A stretch of 64,000 nucleotides of DNA, taken from Oscillospiraceae bacterium (lineage in GTDB: Bacteria; Bacillota; Clostridia; Oscillospirales; Oscillospiraceae). The stretch spans positions 35,075 to 99,074 of the forward strand of contig JAFQZN010000040.1 in assembly GCA_017405865.1 (NCBI GenBank), written 5' to 3'. The notes beneath the pieces are model-generated. The model saw only the letters and a program-made list of their open reading frames with translations, did no database searches and was not told the origin of the DNA. Shown in pieces: positions 17,010-24,370 of this stretch (positions are counted from its first letter, which is position 1; the number at the start of each line of letters is the position of its first letter). The position numbers and the translations under genes are program-made.

Positions 17010-18512
17010 TCAGGCGAGCGCCGACAGGGCTTTTTTGTCGATCTTTCCGTTGGTGTTGAGCGGGAAGTCTTCTACCGCGACGATCTTGCGCGGGATCATA
17101 TAAGAGGGGAGCGTGGAAGCAAGCGCAGTCTTGATCTTCTTTGCGCGCGCCAGCGAGGACAGCCCGTCCGCCGCTTCAAGACGGACGAACGCCGTCAGCG
17201 AGACAGCCTTTCCGTCCTCAAAGACGGGAACGACGGCAGCGCGCGCAACATTCTCCACGCGCAGCAGATTGCTCTCCACGTCCTCTAATTCCACGCGGAA
17301 GCCGTTGAGCTTCACCTGTCCGTCCATTCTGCCGAGGTAATAGATCAAGCCGTTTTCCATGCGGCAGAGGTCGCCGGTGTGATAGCCGCGCAGCCCCGTC
17401 TGCCTGTCCGTAAAGAACGCTTTTTCATTCAGATCCGGCCGATGCAGATAGCCGGGACTCACGCAGTCGCCGAGGATCAGCAGCTCGCCCGCTTCTCCTT
17501 CGGGAAGCGACGCTCCGTCCGGTGCGGCGATCCTGGCCTGCAAATTGGCAAAGGGATAGCCGATGGGGATGGAAGGGACGTTCGCACAGAGGGCTTCGTC
17601 GACCTTGATCGCGGTGACAAGCACCGTCGTCTCCGTCGGACCGTAGGCATTGACGATCTCTGCATGCGGAAAGCGCGTCAGCATTTCCTGCGCGAGCTTT
17701 TTCGTCAAAACCTCGCCGCAGAAAACAAATTTCTTTACGTTCGGCAGCAGGGCTTCCGCAAACTGCTCCGAGCGGATGCAAAACTCCGCCAGAGAAGGGG
17801 TAGATACCCAAAAATCAATTTCCGACTCCCGCAGCGCCGCAAACAGCGCCCTCGGGTCGTTCAGCGTCTGCTTGTCAACAGTATAAAGCGTCATGCCGCG
17901 CGAGAGTGCGTAATAGAGCGCGCAGACGGAGACGTCGAAGGAATAGGAAATCTCGTTGAGAAAAACGCCGTCGGTCAGATTGCAGTCAAACCACGGGGCG
18001 ACGCCTTCATCAAAAGCGGCGATATTCTTCGCGGTGATCTGCACGCCCTTGGGCTTGCCGGTCGTGCCGGAGGTAAAGAGCGTGTAAACCACGTGCTGAT
18101 CGTCGATGCGGTCAACGCCGTCGAATGCGCCGTCGTATTTTGTGAGAAGCTCCGCAAGCGCCGAAGCGTCGAGCGTCTTCGCGGCGGGAAGCGCAGCGTC
18201 CGTCAAATTGACGGTCAAGCAGGGAGAAGCCTGCTCGAGGATCTGCGCAACGCGCTCGGTCGGGAAGGTCGTGTCCACGGGGATATAGCTGTGACCTGCC
18301 TTCAAAGCGCCGAACATGTAGACGGGAATGCAAACCTCCTTGTGACCGTAGATCAGTACGGGCGCGTCGCAGTTCCCGAAGACGTCCAGCAGGTATGCGG
18401 CGAACGCTTCAGCCTGACGGTGCAGCGTTCGGTACGTGACGGCCTGCCCCTGATATAAAAGCGCGATCCGGTCCGTGGCGGCGTATCGCTTCAGCTGATC
18501 CAAAAGAAACAT
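17010..18512 (-). CDS. dltA: D-alanine--D-alanyl carrier protein ligase DltA
   Basis: 500 residues, an adenylate-forming enzyme. Core motifs are TLFTSGTTGKPKGVQIT (near 150), NAYGPTETT (near 290), GYHTGDLCR (near 375) and the C-terminal LNTNGKIDKKAL with the catalytic Lys. It activates D-alanine with ATP and loads DltC. The start at 18512 follows AAGGAGGCGGC. D-alanylation lowers the negative charge of teichoic acids and commonly protects against cationic peptides. Confidence 0.94.
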   Translation of the reverse strand: MFLLDQLKRYAATDRIALLYQGQAVTYRTLHRQAEAFAAYLLDVFGNCDAPVLIYGHKEVCIPVYMFGALKAGHSYIPVDTTFPTERVAQILEQASPCLTVNLTDAALPAAKTLDASALAELLTKYDGAFDGVDRIDDQHVVYTLFTSGTTGKPKGVQITAKNIAAFDEGVAPWFDCNLTDGVFLNEISYSFDVSVCALYYALSRGMTLYTVDKQTLNDPRALFAALRESEIDFWVSTPSLAEFCIRSEQFAEALLPNVKKFVFCGEVLTKKLAQEMLTRFPHAEIVNAYGPTETTVLVTAIKVDEALCANVPSIPIGYPFANLQARIAAPDGASLPEGEAGELLILGDCVSPGYLHRPDLNEKAFFTDRQTGLRGYHTGDLCRMENGLIYYLGRMDGQVKLNGFRVELEDVESNLLRVENVARAAVVPVFEDGKAVSLTAFVRLEAADGLSSLARAKKIKTALASTLPSYMIPRKIVAVEDFPLNTNGKIDKKALSALA

Positions 18513-18524
18513 GGAGCCGCCTCC

Positions 18525-19067
18525 TTATTCCCAGCTGTGGGTCGCTTGCATTTCCGCGTCGGTCGCCATGAAGCAGGAGGTGAGATCGCCGCTGCCGAAA
18601 TGCGCGTCGTAGAGTGGGTCAAAGTGGTAAAAAACACCATCGATCGTGCAGCGCACCCAGGCGTGGTCGACCCACTGCCCGCCTTCGCCGCGCAGAAACT
18701 GCCCCTGCACGATCTCGGCGTCATAGCCCATCCGACGCAGCAGCACGGCGGTCAGCGCCGCCTCGCCGTCGCAGTCGCAGCGGCGTTTGTCCAGCGTTTC
18801 CTGCGCAAGGGAAATCGTGTTTTCATCCGTGAAGATCCCGACGCTCTCGCCGGGATTTGCACGATATTTCAACTCACTGCAAAGCCAGTCGTAGACGGCA
18901 GCGAGCGGATCGCTGCTCCCGTCGCAAACCTCCGTCAGTAGCGCCTTTACGCTCTCATCCAGCGCGGCGTCGCCGGTCAGCTCGCCGCCAAGATAGTCCG
19001 GCTTGCTCTGACAGGCGGTGAAGAGCAGCAAAGCTGTAAGCAGCAGGGAAAGAATCCGTTTTTTCAT
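18525..19067 (-). CDS. Transglutaminase-like lipoprotein (short)
   Basis: 180 residues. Lipobox LLFTAC (Cys about 19). A compact transglutaminase-like domain follows: RRCDCDGEAALTAVLLRRMG with the putative catalytic Cys, VDHAWV with His, and YHFDPLYD with Asp. It is the smallest of three such proteins in this operon and lies 12 bases upstream of dltA. The presence of all three catalytic residues argues for an active enzyme. Confidence 0.78.
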   Translation of the reverse strand: MKKRILSLLLTALLLFTACQSKPDYLGGELTGDAALDESVKALLTEVCDGSSDPLAAVYDWLCSELKYRANPGESVGIFTDENTISLAQETLDKRRCDCDGEAALTAVLLRRMGYDAEIVQGQFLRGEGGQWVDHAWVRCTIDGVFYHFDPLYDAHFGSGDLTSCFMATDAEMQATHSWE

Positions 19068-19070
19068 ACG

Positions 19071-19580
19071 TTACTCCGCTCTGTGCTCTGCCGTCATGGC
19101 GATGGCGGCAACACAGTCGTTTTCCAAAACAAAGTAAAGCGAGGCGGGCTCCATATCCTCAGAGGAAGCGGGAAGCGCGTAGGTCAGCAGCTTGCCGCTG
19201 CGCGTATAGCCCGTGCCGTAGGCGGCTTCGATCTGCGCGACCGTCGCGCCGAAGGTGACGCCCTTTGCGGTCGCTACGTCGCCTACGGTGCAGTAGACCT
19301 CCATCAGGCGGTCAGTCTCGCCGTCGGGATAGGTGTAGAAGGTGACATCACCGTATGTAAAGGTCTTGTCCATGCCCTCGTAGACGCAGGAGATCGCCTC
19401 TGCATACTCGTCCGCCTCGCCCAGCGCGGCGCGAACGTCGTCCATCGTCGTTTTCGGGGTAACGGTGAAGCTGCCGATGCGGATCGCCAGATCATTTTCA
19501 GTCAGAGCCGCGCTGCCCACGCAGGCAAAGAGGGTCAGTGCGAGCGTCAGGATCAGAAGGAATACTGCAAGCTTTTTCAT
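19071..19580 (-). CDS. Lipoprotein with BLIP/SmpA-like repeats
   Basis: 169 residues. Signal peptide with lipobox TLFAC. Two related half-domains can be seen: MDDVRAALGEADEY...FTYGDVTFYTYPDGETDRLMEV and a second module starting GVTFGATVAQIEAAYG. The layout fits the tandem small alpha/beta modules of BLIP-like lipoproteins, and the first half is related to the YYDGFTVYT motif of neighbouring lipoproteins. Function unknown. Confidence 0.7.
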   Translation of the reverse strand: MKKLAVFLLILTLALTLFACVGSAALTENDLAIRIGSFTVTPKTTMDDVRAALGEADEYAEAISCVYEGMDKTFTYGDVTFYTYPDGETDRLMEVYCTVGDVATAKGVTFGATVAQIEAAYGTGYTRSGKLLTYALPASSEDMEPASLYFVLENDCVAAIAMTAEHRAE

Positions 19581-19588
19581 GCTTCACC

Positions 19589-19975
19589 TCAATCATTCCG
19601 CTCCGCGTCGATCACGGTTTCAGCACTGCCGTCTGCTTCGCGATAGGTGAAGACCGTCACGTCGCCGTAATAAAGGAAGCCGTCGTCGCCGTCGCCGGAG
19701 CAGGAATCTTCGTAGTAGGTATCGTCCGGCTCTCCGAGAACGGCCTTCAATTCTTCCACGCTCTTGTCGATAAAGGTCAGAGCAATGTCCAGAACGGACG
19801 CTTCCTCCGTCTCGCTCGGCGCGGCCTCGGTTTCCGTCGGCGCTTCGGTCGGCTGTTCGGTTACCATCACGGTCGCCTCCGTCATGGGAGCTTCTGTCGT
19901 CACGACCGGCTCAGCCGGGGTGGCGCAGGCGGACAAAAGCAGCAGGGCTGCAAGAAGAAATGCAAGTTTTTTCAT
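19589..19975 (-). CDS. Lipoprotein with Thr/Glu-rich linker and YYGDVTVFT motif
   Basis: 128 residues. Lipobox LLLSAC (Cys about 17), a Thr/Glu/Ala linker to about residue 60, then KAVLGEP-like phrase, a Cys in EDSCSGDGDDGFLYYGDVTVFTYREADGS. Same architecture as the lipoprotein at 7523 at the far end of the operon, suggesting duplication. Function unknown. Confidence 0.73.
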   Translation of the reverse strand: MKKLAFLLAALLLLSACATPAEPVVTTEAPMTEATVMVTEQPTEAPTETEAAPSETEEASVLDIALTFIDKSVEELKAVLGEPDDTYYEDSCSGDGDDGFLYYGDVTVFTYREADGSAETVIDAERND

Positions 19976-19989
19976 TTCGGGATCTCCAT

Positions 19990-21534
19990 TCAGTTGGGAT
20001 AGTAGTTTGCGTACGATGTCTCGTACGTCGTCATAAACGCGCCGTAGTATTCGTTGCTGACCCCGGCGCGGATGTTATAGTTTTCGATCTGCGGATCGAA
20101 GAGGTAAACAGAACCGTCGTCCATGGTGATCGTAACCCAGCCGTGGGCGATGGCGCCGCGCGACCACATGTAGCCGCAGTAGCCGACGATGCCCTCCGCG
20201 TTGTAGCCGAGACCGCGCGCAAGGAAGAGAAACGCTGCAGTGAAGTTGTAGCAGTCGCCCTTGCCGGTCTGGAAGATCTTGAGCGCGTAGCCCTTTGCAA
20301 GCTCGTAGGACAGGGTCTTGACGGAATCGTCGAGCGGTCGGTTCCTGCCGAGGTAAGAGAAGCCTCGCACGTAGTCGTAGCAGGCGCGGAGCTTTTCCAG
20401 CTGTGTCATGCCGTCCGTCGTGCATTCGTCATAGATCGCCTGCACATAGACGTCCAGATCTTCGTCACCGCTGGTGTAGAAGCCGTTTTCGTCGAAGGTA
20501 TAGCCGTTATAGCTGCCGCCTTTCAGGATGGTGCCGCTCCTGCGGCAGAAAATCACGCCGTCCGGCGTCAGATGTGTGCGGTTGTCCGCGTAGATCAGTC
20601 CGCTTTCGTCTGCAATGTACACTGTGCCGGAGGGGATCTCGTTCAGACCCGGCGTCGTCAGAAGCGTGCCGTTCGGCTGCAGGTAGTAGGCAATGCCGCT
20701 CTGACGGTAGAGGCCGCTCTCCAAGGAAGGAAACTCCGCGACGTTCCATTCCTCGCCGCGTGCTGCAAGATATTCATGGGAAACTGCTGCTTCCATGACG
20801 TCGGCATAATAGGGACAGGCAGGGGAGACGTCGACGAAAAACACAGGCGTTTGCCGCAAAAGAAGCGTTCGGTCGGCGGATCGGCCCAGCACACGGTTGA
20901 ATATGTGCGCCGCTTCGCCGCGCGTGACATGCTCGGAGCGCTCGTCGGCATAATACCAGCCGTTTTGCAGCGCGTAGGCGGTATAGGGCGCGTCCTCATA
21001 AAGCAGCCCGTCCGGCAGCGCAAGACCTGCTGCGCCGCAGATGGCGGCAAAAAGGTCTTCCCTTAAGATCGGCTCGTCCGGGAAAAAGTAGTCTGCATCG
21101 GGCGTAGGGAAGAAGCTGATGACGCCCGCAATCTCCAGATAGGCGGCACCGTCCTCCGGCACGTCATAGAAAAATACGTCTGCCTCCGCTTCGCCGCCGA
21201 AGAGCCGATAGACGAGGATCGCCGCTTCCGCGCGGGTCAGTGGGCGTTCGGGGCGGAAGAAGGAATCAAATCCGTGCATATATGCCGCGTGGAAAGAATA
21301 ATCAGGCGGCGGAAGCTGCGTTTGCGTAACAGGCGGCGCTTCGGTCGCAGGCTCCGTTTCCAACAAAGCTTCCGTCTGCGCTTCCGCAGCGGAGGAGGAT
21401 TCCGGCGTCCCTGCCTGCGGCGTTCTGCCCACGAGGAGAATCACAGAAACGGTTATTGCTGCCGCAAGCACAAGGAGCACAGGGAACAGCCACTGCCGTT
21501 TGGATTTCAGAAACGCTTGAATTCTGGGTTTCAA
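19990..21534 (-). CDS. SLH-domain transglutaminase-like membrane protein
   Basis: 514 residues, first gene of the super-operon. A basic N-terminus and membrane helix (residues 13-36) are followed by a Thr/Glu/Pro linker, S-layer homology-like repeats at about 75-245 (FFRPERPLTRAEAAILVYRLFGG and two weaker copies), and a C-terminal transglutaminase-like domain: GKGDCYNFTAAFLFLARGLGY (Cys), IAHGWVTI (His), VYLFDPQIEN (Asp). It may act on, or be held at, the cell wall through SLH contacts with secondary polymers. Confidence 0.82.
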   Translation of the reverse strand: MKPRIQAFLKSKRQWLFPVLLVLAAAITVSVILLVGRTPQAGTPESSSAAEAQTEALLETEPATEAPPVTQTQLPPPDYSFHAAYMHGFDSFFRPERPLTRAEAAILVYRLFGGEAEADVFFYDVPEDGAAYLEIAGVISFFPTPDADYFFPDEPILREDLFAAICGAAGLALPDGLLYEDAPYTAYALQNGWYYADERSEHVTRGEAAHIFNRVLGRSADRTLLLRQTPVFFVDVSPACPYYADVMEAAVSHEYLAARGEEWNVAEFPSLESGLYRQSGIAYYLQPNGTLLTTPGLNEIPSGTVYIADESGLIYADNRTHLTPDGVIFCRRSGTILKGGSYNGYTFDENGFYTSGDEDLDVYVQAIYDECTTDGMTQLEKLRACYDYVRGFSYLGRNRPLDDSVKTLSYELAKGYALKIFQTGKGDCYNFTAAFLFLARGLGYNAEGIVGYCGYMWSRGAIAHGWVTITMDDGSVYLFDPQIENYNIRAGVSNEYYGAFMTTYETSYANYYPN

Positions 21535-21641
21535 AACATCACCGCTTTAAGCTGTAAAGAATAGGGAATTGTGTCGGTGGATCATCCGCTTCTGTCGCAA
21601 TTGCGCAGAAGCCTAAAATACCACCATAATCCTGATTTTAT

Positions 21642-21670
21642 ATTATAGTTTTTTCTATAGTATATGTCAA
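21642..21670 (-). promoter_or_regulatory. consensus sigma-A promoter of the dlt super-operon
   Basis: On the minus strand: TTGACA (21665-21670), exactly 17 bases, TATAAT (21642-21647), a perfect match at both boxes. The leader to the first start codon at 21534 is about 100 bases. No other promoter this good is visible in the following 14 kb on that strand, although none was searched for by computer. The 21671-21844 stretch upstream holds nothing I recognise. Confidence 0.85.
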
Positions 21671-21844
21671 CAAAAATAATGTCGAAACAGGCGGAAATCT
21701 GCGGTTTCGGCGCGAAACGTGAGGAGCGGATGAGGAAGAGAGCGTGCCAACAGTCTCTCACTTGAAAGACAGGACGCTTGCTCCGCACGGCGGACAGCAT
21801 TTTACAGCCGCCGTTTCGGCTGCGTTTGCCGGGGAGAAAAAGCC

Positions 21845-21890
21845 GAAAAAAAGGAATCCCCAAAAAGCTGTAGCTTTCCAAGGATTCCTT
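21845..21890 (-). terminator. terminator of tRNA-Pro
   Basis: On the minus strand, AAGGAATCC and GGATTCCTT form a stem around a 22-base loop and are followed by a run of T residues, directly after the tRNA CCA end. Confidence 0.85.
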
Positions 21891-21891
21891 C

Positions 21892-21968
21892 TGGTCGGAG
21901 TGTCGGGATTTGAACCCGAGGCCTCTTGGTCCCGAACCAAGCGCGATACCAAACTTCGCCACACCCCG
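21892..21968 (-). tRNA. tRNA-Pro (anticodon CGG)
   Basis: 77 bases including an encoded CCA (rc of 21892-21894). The acceptor stem CGGGGTG/CACTCCG has one G-U pair; the anticodon arm CTTGG-TTCGGGA-CCAAG gives anticodon CGG, reading CCG. The T-arm GGTTCAAATCC is canonical. Its own promoter and terminator flank it. Confidence 0.95.
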
Positions 21969-21979
21969 AAGACTTTGCT

Positions 21980-22008
21980 ATTATACGCACGAAAATCTCA
22001 TTTGTCAA
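21980..22008 (-). promoter_or_regulatory. consensus sigma-A promoter of tRNA-Pro
   Basis: On the minus strand: TTGACA (22003-22008), 17 bases, TATAAT (21980-21985), about 11 bases before the mature tRNA 5' end. Confidence 0.88.
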
Positions 22009-22062
22009 GCATAAAAGTATATTTTGGAAAAATCTCCATAAAATATTGCCGAGGTGAACGGG

Positions 22063-22314
22063 ATGATTCGTAGGATTGCATGCGGCTTTTATCGAACGCT
22101 TACGGTCTGTCTGCTTTTCGTGCTTTTGGCGGTGGCGCTGAAGCAGGCGTATCCTGCGCTCGGGGAGAAGGTCGGCGCGTGGATCGCGGGTGCGGAGCGG
22201 TCGGAGGCGGTGCAGGCGATCGCCGCATTTTTCGGAAGGCTTACGTCAGGCGAGGGAATGAAGAAAGCGGTGGAGGTGTTCCGTGAGACGTTGCAGCGCG
22301 CTGCAGGCGCTTGA
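22063..22314 (+). CDS. Small membrane protein preceding spoIVFB-like gene
   Basis: 83 residues from ATG 22063, with GAGGTG seven bases ahead; a GTG at 22054 overlaps that ribosome site. One membrane helix (residues 10-28) precedes a short amphipathic region. The end overlaps the next start by 32 bases, so the two are translated together. In Bacillus the partner of SpoIVFB is SpoIVFA, a far longer protein with an M23-like domain; this one lacks that domain. It may be a reduced partner or an unrelated sporulation peptide. Confidence 0.6.
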   Translation: MIRRIACGFYRTLTVCLLFVLLAVALKQAYPALGEKVGAWIAGAERSEAVQAIAAFFGRLTSGEGMKKAVEVFRETLQRAAGA

Positions 22315-22921
22315 GATCAGTCCGGCGTTCATTGCATTTCTTTGCGCGTATTATTATTTCGATCCTGCAAGGACCTTCGTGCCGTTCTTGTTTTCCGTGA
22401 CCGCGCATGAGGCAGGGCATTTGCTCCTGCTGGCGATTCTGCGCGCAAAGGTACATAAGCTGCGTCTGACCTTCAGCGGCGCAGTGCTTCTCACCGAGCC
22501 GCTGCGATACGGTCAGGAGATTGCCGCCGCTGCAGCGGGCCCTGCGGTCAACGCGCTGCTTTTGGTATTTTTTGCAAAAACGGAGCCGACGATGGCGTTC
22601 GTCAACCTGCTGCTGCTTTCATATAATCTGCTCCCGTTTTACCCGCTTGACGGCGGACGTATTCTGCGGGCGGTGCTGCATATCCTGCTCTCCGCTTATG
22701 CCGCAGAGGTCACGGAGCGGATCATCTGCGGCGGATGCTGCTTGCTGCTGCTGTGCGCCGCGGTATGGCTGACCTGCGTATGGCATGCGGGACTGTGGCC
22801 GGTCATCGTGTGGGCGCTGCTGGCGGTAAGGATCGCGGGCACGGTCCTGCCGGAGAAAAGAATTTTTCTGCGGAAAGAGTTGACAAAACAAAACTCCCGT
22901 GCTAAAATTACAACGCTGTGA
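22283..22921 (+). CDS. spoIVFB: SpoIVFB-like M50 site-2 metalloprotease
   Basis: 212 residues from a GTG at 22283, preceded by GGAGGTGTTCC. HEAGH (H42, E43, H46) is the zinc-binding motif in a membrane helix and NLLPFYPLDGGR (near 112) is the third ligand block. About five to six hydrophobic helices. SpoIVFB processes pro-sigma-K in the mother cell. The length is shorter than the 288 residues of Bacillus SpoIVFB because the C-terminal CBS domain is absent, as is common in Clostridia. Confidence 0.8.
   Translation: MRRCSALQALEISPAFIAFLCAYYYFDPARTFVPFLFSVTAHEAGHLLLLAILRAKVHKLRLTFSGAVLLTEPLRYGQEIAAAAAGPAVNALLLVFFAKTEPTMAFVNLLLLSYNLLPFYPLDGGRILRAVLHILLSAYAAEVTERIICGGCCLLLLCAAVWLTCVWHAGLWPVIVWALLAVRIAGTVLPEKRIFLRKELTKQNSRAKITTL
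22880..22908 (+). promoter_or_regulatory. sigma-A promoter for the tRNA-Ser pair
   Basis: TTGACA (22880-22885), 17 bases, TAAAAT (22903-22908). It lies inside the last codons of the spoIVFB-like gene, 16 bases before tRNA-Ser(TGA). Confidence 0.8.
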
Positions 22922-22924
22922 TTC

Positions 22925-23013
22925 GGAGAGATGTCCGAGCGGTTTAAGGAGCCGGTCTTGAAAACCGGTGACGCAGCAATGCGCCGTGGGTTCGAATCCC
23001 ACTCTCTCCGCCA
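22925..23013 (+). tRNA. tRNA-Ser (anticodon TGA)
   Basis: 89 bases with encoded CCA. Acceptor GGAGAGA/TCTCTCC, anticodon arm CCGGT-CTTGAAA-ACCGG with TGA, long variable arm as expected of a class II tRNA, and T-arm GGGTTCGAATCCC. Confidence 0.96.
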
Positions 23014-23042
23014 CTCTTTCCTTTATATCGTTTCTTTTATTC

Positions 23043-23133
23043 GGAGTGATACCCAAGAGGCCGAAGGGGCTCCCCTGCTAAGGGAGTAGGCGTGTAAAAG
23101 CGCGCGAGAGTTCAAATCTCTCTCACTCCGCCA
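23043..23133 (+). tRNA. tRNA-Ser (anticodon GCT)
   Basis: 91 bases with encoded CCA. Acceptor GGAGTGA/TCACTCC, anticodon arm CTCCC-CTGCTAA-GGGAG with GCT, long variable arm, T-arm GAGTTCAAATCTC. Its 3' tail is copied in the repeats at 23230-23517. Confidence 0.96.
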
Positions 23134-23171
23134 CGAAAAAAGCACCGTCTTCTGACGGTGCTTTTTCGTGG
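23131..23171 (+). terminator. terminator after the tRNA-Ser pair
   Basis: A long near-perfect hairpin (CCACGAAAAAAGCACCGTC with its complement, TTCT loop) followed on the plus strand by part of the stem T-run. It begins at the tRNA CCA. Confidence 0.8.
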
Positions 23172-23229
23172 CGGAAAACAAGGGAGAGAGATTTGAAGAT
23201 ATAAATGCGACATGCCGGTGGCATGTCGC

Positions 23230-23296
23230 CGACCAGTGCGAACACTGGTCGATCCTTTATCTGCGCGAAGCGCAGATGCAAGCAAATCTCTCTCAC
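23230..23296 (+). repeat. tRNA-Ser-tail repeat, copy 1
   Basis: 67 bases: a CGACCAGT/ACTGGTCG hairpin, a conserved linker GATCCTTTATC, an ATCTGCGC/GCGCAGAT hairpin, then CAAATCTCTCTCAC, which is the T-arm and acceptor 3' half of tRNA-Ser(GCT). A further hairpin CGACATGCC/GGCATGTCG sits just upstream (23208-23228), and the tRNA-tail word also occurs inverted at about 23184-23197. Confidence 0.85.
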
Positions 23297-23338
23297 AAGG
23301 CAGTGATATTTTACACAGCACAGGAGGGGAGCACCGTC

Positions 23339-23405
23339 CGACCAGTGCGAATACTGGTCGATCCTTTATCTGCGCGAAGCGCAGATGCAAACAAATCTCT
23401 CTCAC
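23339..23405 (+). repeat. tRNA-Ser-tail repeat, copy 2
   Basis: 67 bases, differing from copy 1 at only a few positions; the same two hairpins and the same terminal CAAATCTCTCTCAC. The stretch between copies 1 and 2 (23297-23338) is not repeated. Confidence 0.85.
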
Positions 23406-23450
23406 AGGGCAGTCGGAAACGGTATTACGTCAGATAGAGGAGCCAATAAT

Positions 23451-23517
23451 AACGAACACTGGTCGATCCTTTATCTGCGCGAAGTGCAGATGCAAACAAA
23501 TCTCTCTCACTCCGCCA
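23451..23517 (+). repeat. tRNA-Ser-tail repeat, copy 3
   Basis: The left hairpin arm is lost, but the linker, second hairpin (with one G-to-T change) and a longer tRNA tail ending CTCACTCCGCCA are present, so this copy reproduces the full tRNA-Ser 3' end including CCA. Short open frames across the array are repeat artefacts. Confidence 0.85.
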
Positions 23518-23638
23518 AATCAAGAATCCTGATGCCGATCGGCTGTGGCTTTCCGCAATCGACGGAATAATTCTTGCGAAATCGAACAATTCTGAATATA
23601 ATCCTGTACAGTACAGTTTATTGAAGGGGAGTACGCCA

Positions 23639-24358
23639 GTGTTTTATTTTCTTCTGCCTGCGCTTGCAAGCTACAATTTTGTCCTGATCCTCGCCGCAGT
23701 CGTGCCAGCGGCGCTGCTGATGATCAAAGCCTATCGTTCGGATCGGCTGGAAAAGGAGCCTACGGGGCTGCTCTGGCAGCTGGCGAAGGCGGGGGTCCTG
23801 TCGTCCCTGATCGCACTCGTCGCGGAGCGCGTCCTGTGCTGGCTGCTTGACCTTGCCCTGCCGCAGGAGCTTGCGCTCTATAACGTCATCCTCTATTTCG
23901 GTATCGTTGCGTTCTCGGAGGAAGGCGCAAAATACTTTATGCTCAAGCGCAGCACGTGGCGAACCCCGGCGTTCAACTGCCAGTATGACGGCGTTGTTTA
24001 TGCGGTGTTCGTGTCGCTCGGCTTTGCGCTCTGGGAGAACATCAGCTACGTCATGGCGTACGGCGTTTCGACAGCGATCGTTCGCGCCGTGACGGCAATC
24101 CCCGGGCATGCCTGCTTCGGCGTGTTTATGGGCGTGTTCTACGGCGCCGCCAAAAAACACGATAACCGCAAAAATCAAAGCGCATCAAAGGCGTTCCGTG
24201 TGCTTTCCGTCCTGATTCCCGCGATCGGCCACGGCGCATACGACTACATTGCGAGCGTCGAGCAAAGTACGTGGTACTTTGTTATCTTTATCGCTGTGCT
24301 GTTTGCTGTGTCGTATTATCTCGTCCACAGAACGGCGAGAAGGGATCAGTATATCTGA
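23639..24358 (+). CDS. prsW: PrsW-family intramembrane metalloprotease
   Basis: 239 residues from GTG 23639, with AAGGGGAG about seven bases upstream. Several membrane helices carry the PrsW signature: FSEEGAKYFML (EExxK), an AIPGHACFGVFMG block and a late IGHGAYDY. PrsW-type proteases cleave membrane anti-sigma factors such as RsiW in Bacillus. No sigma/anti-sigma pair lies next to it here, so its target is unknown. The preceding 505 bases hold only the tRNA-Ser-tail repeats. Confidence 0.85.
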   Translation: MFYFLLPALASYNFVLILAAVVPAALLMIKAYRSDRLEKEPTGLLWQLAKAGVLSSLIALVAERVLCWLLDLALPQELALYNVILYFGIVAFSEEGAKYFMLKRSTWRTPAFNCQYDGVVYAVFVSLGFALWENISYVMAYGVSTAIVRAVTAIPGHACFGVFMGVFYGAAKKHDNRKNQSASKAFRVLSVLIPAIGHGAYDYIASVEQSTWYFVIFIAVLFAVSYYLVHRTARRDQYI

Positions 24359-24367
24359 TCCCTTTTC
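24341..24367 (+). terminator. terminator overlapping the prsW end
   Basis: GGGATCAG-loop-CTGATCCC followed by TTTT; the left arm is in the last codons of the protease gene. Confidence 0.75.
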
Positions 24368-24370
24368 GCG

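Noticed and set aside
23208-23517. CRISPR array
   Set aside because: Only three imperfect units with internal hairpins and unequal gaps, no cas genes, and the repeat ends are tRNA sequence.
23168-23570. Short overlapping open frames in the tRNA-Ser-tail repeats
   Set aside because: They repeat the same peptide (HWSILYLREAQMQ) in different frames because the DNA repeats; no ribosome site.
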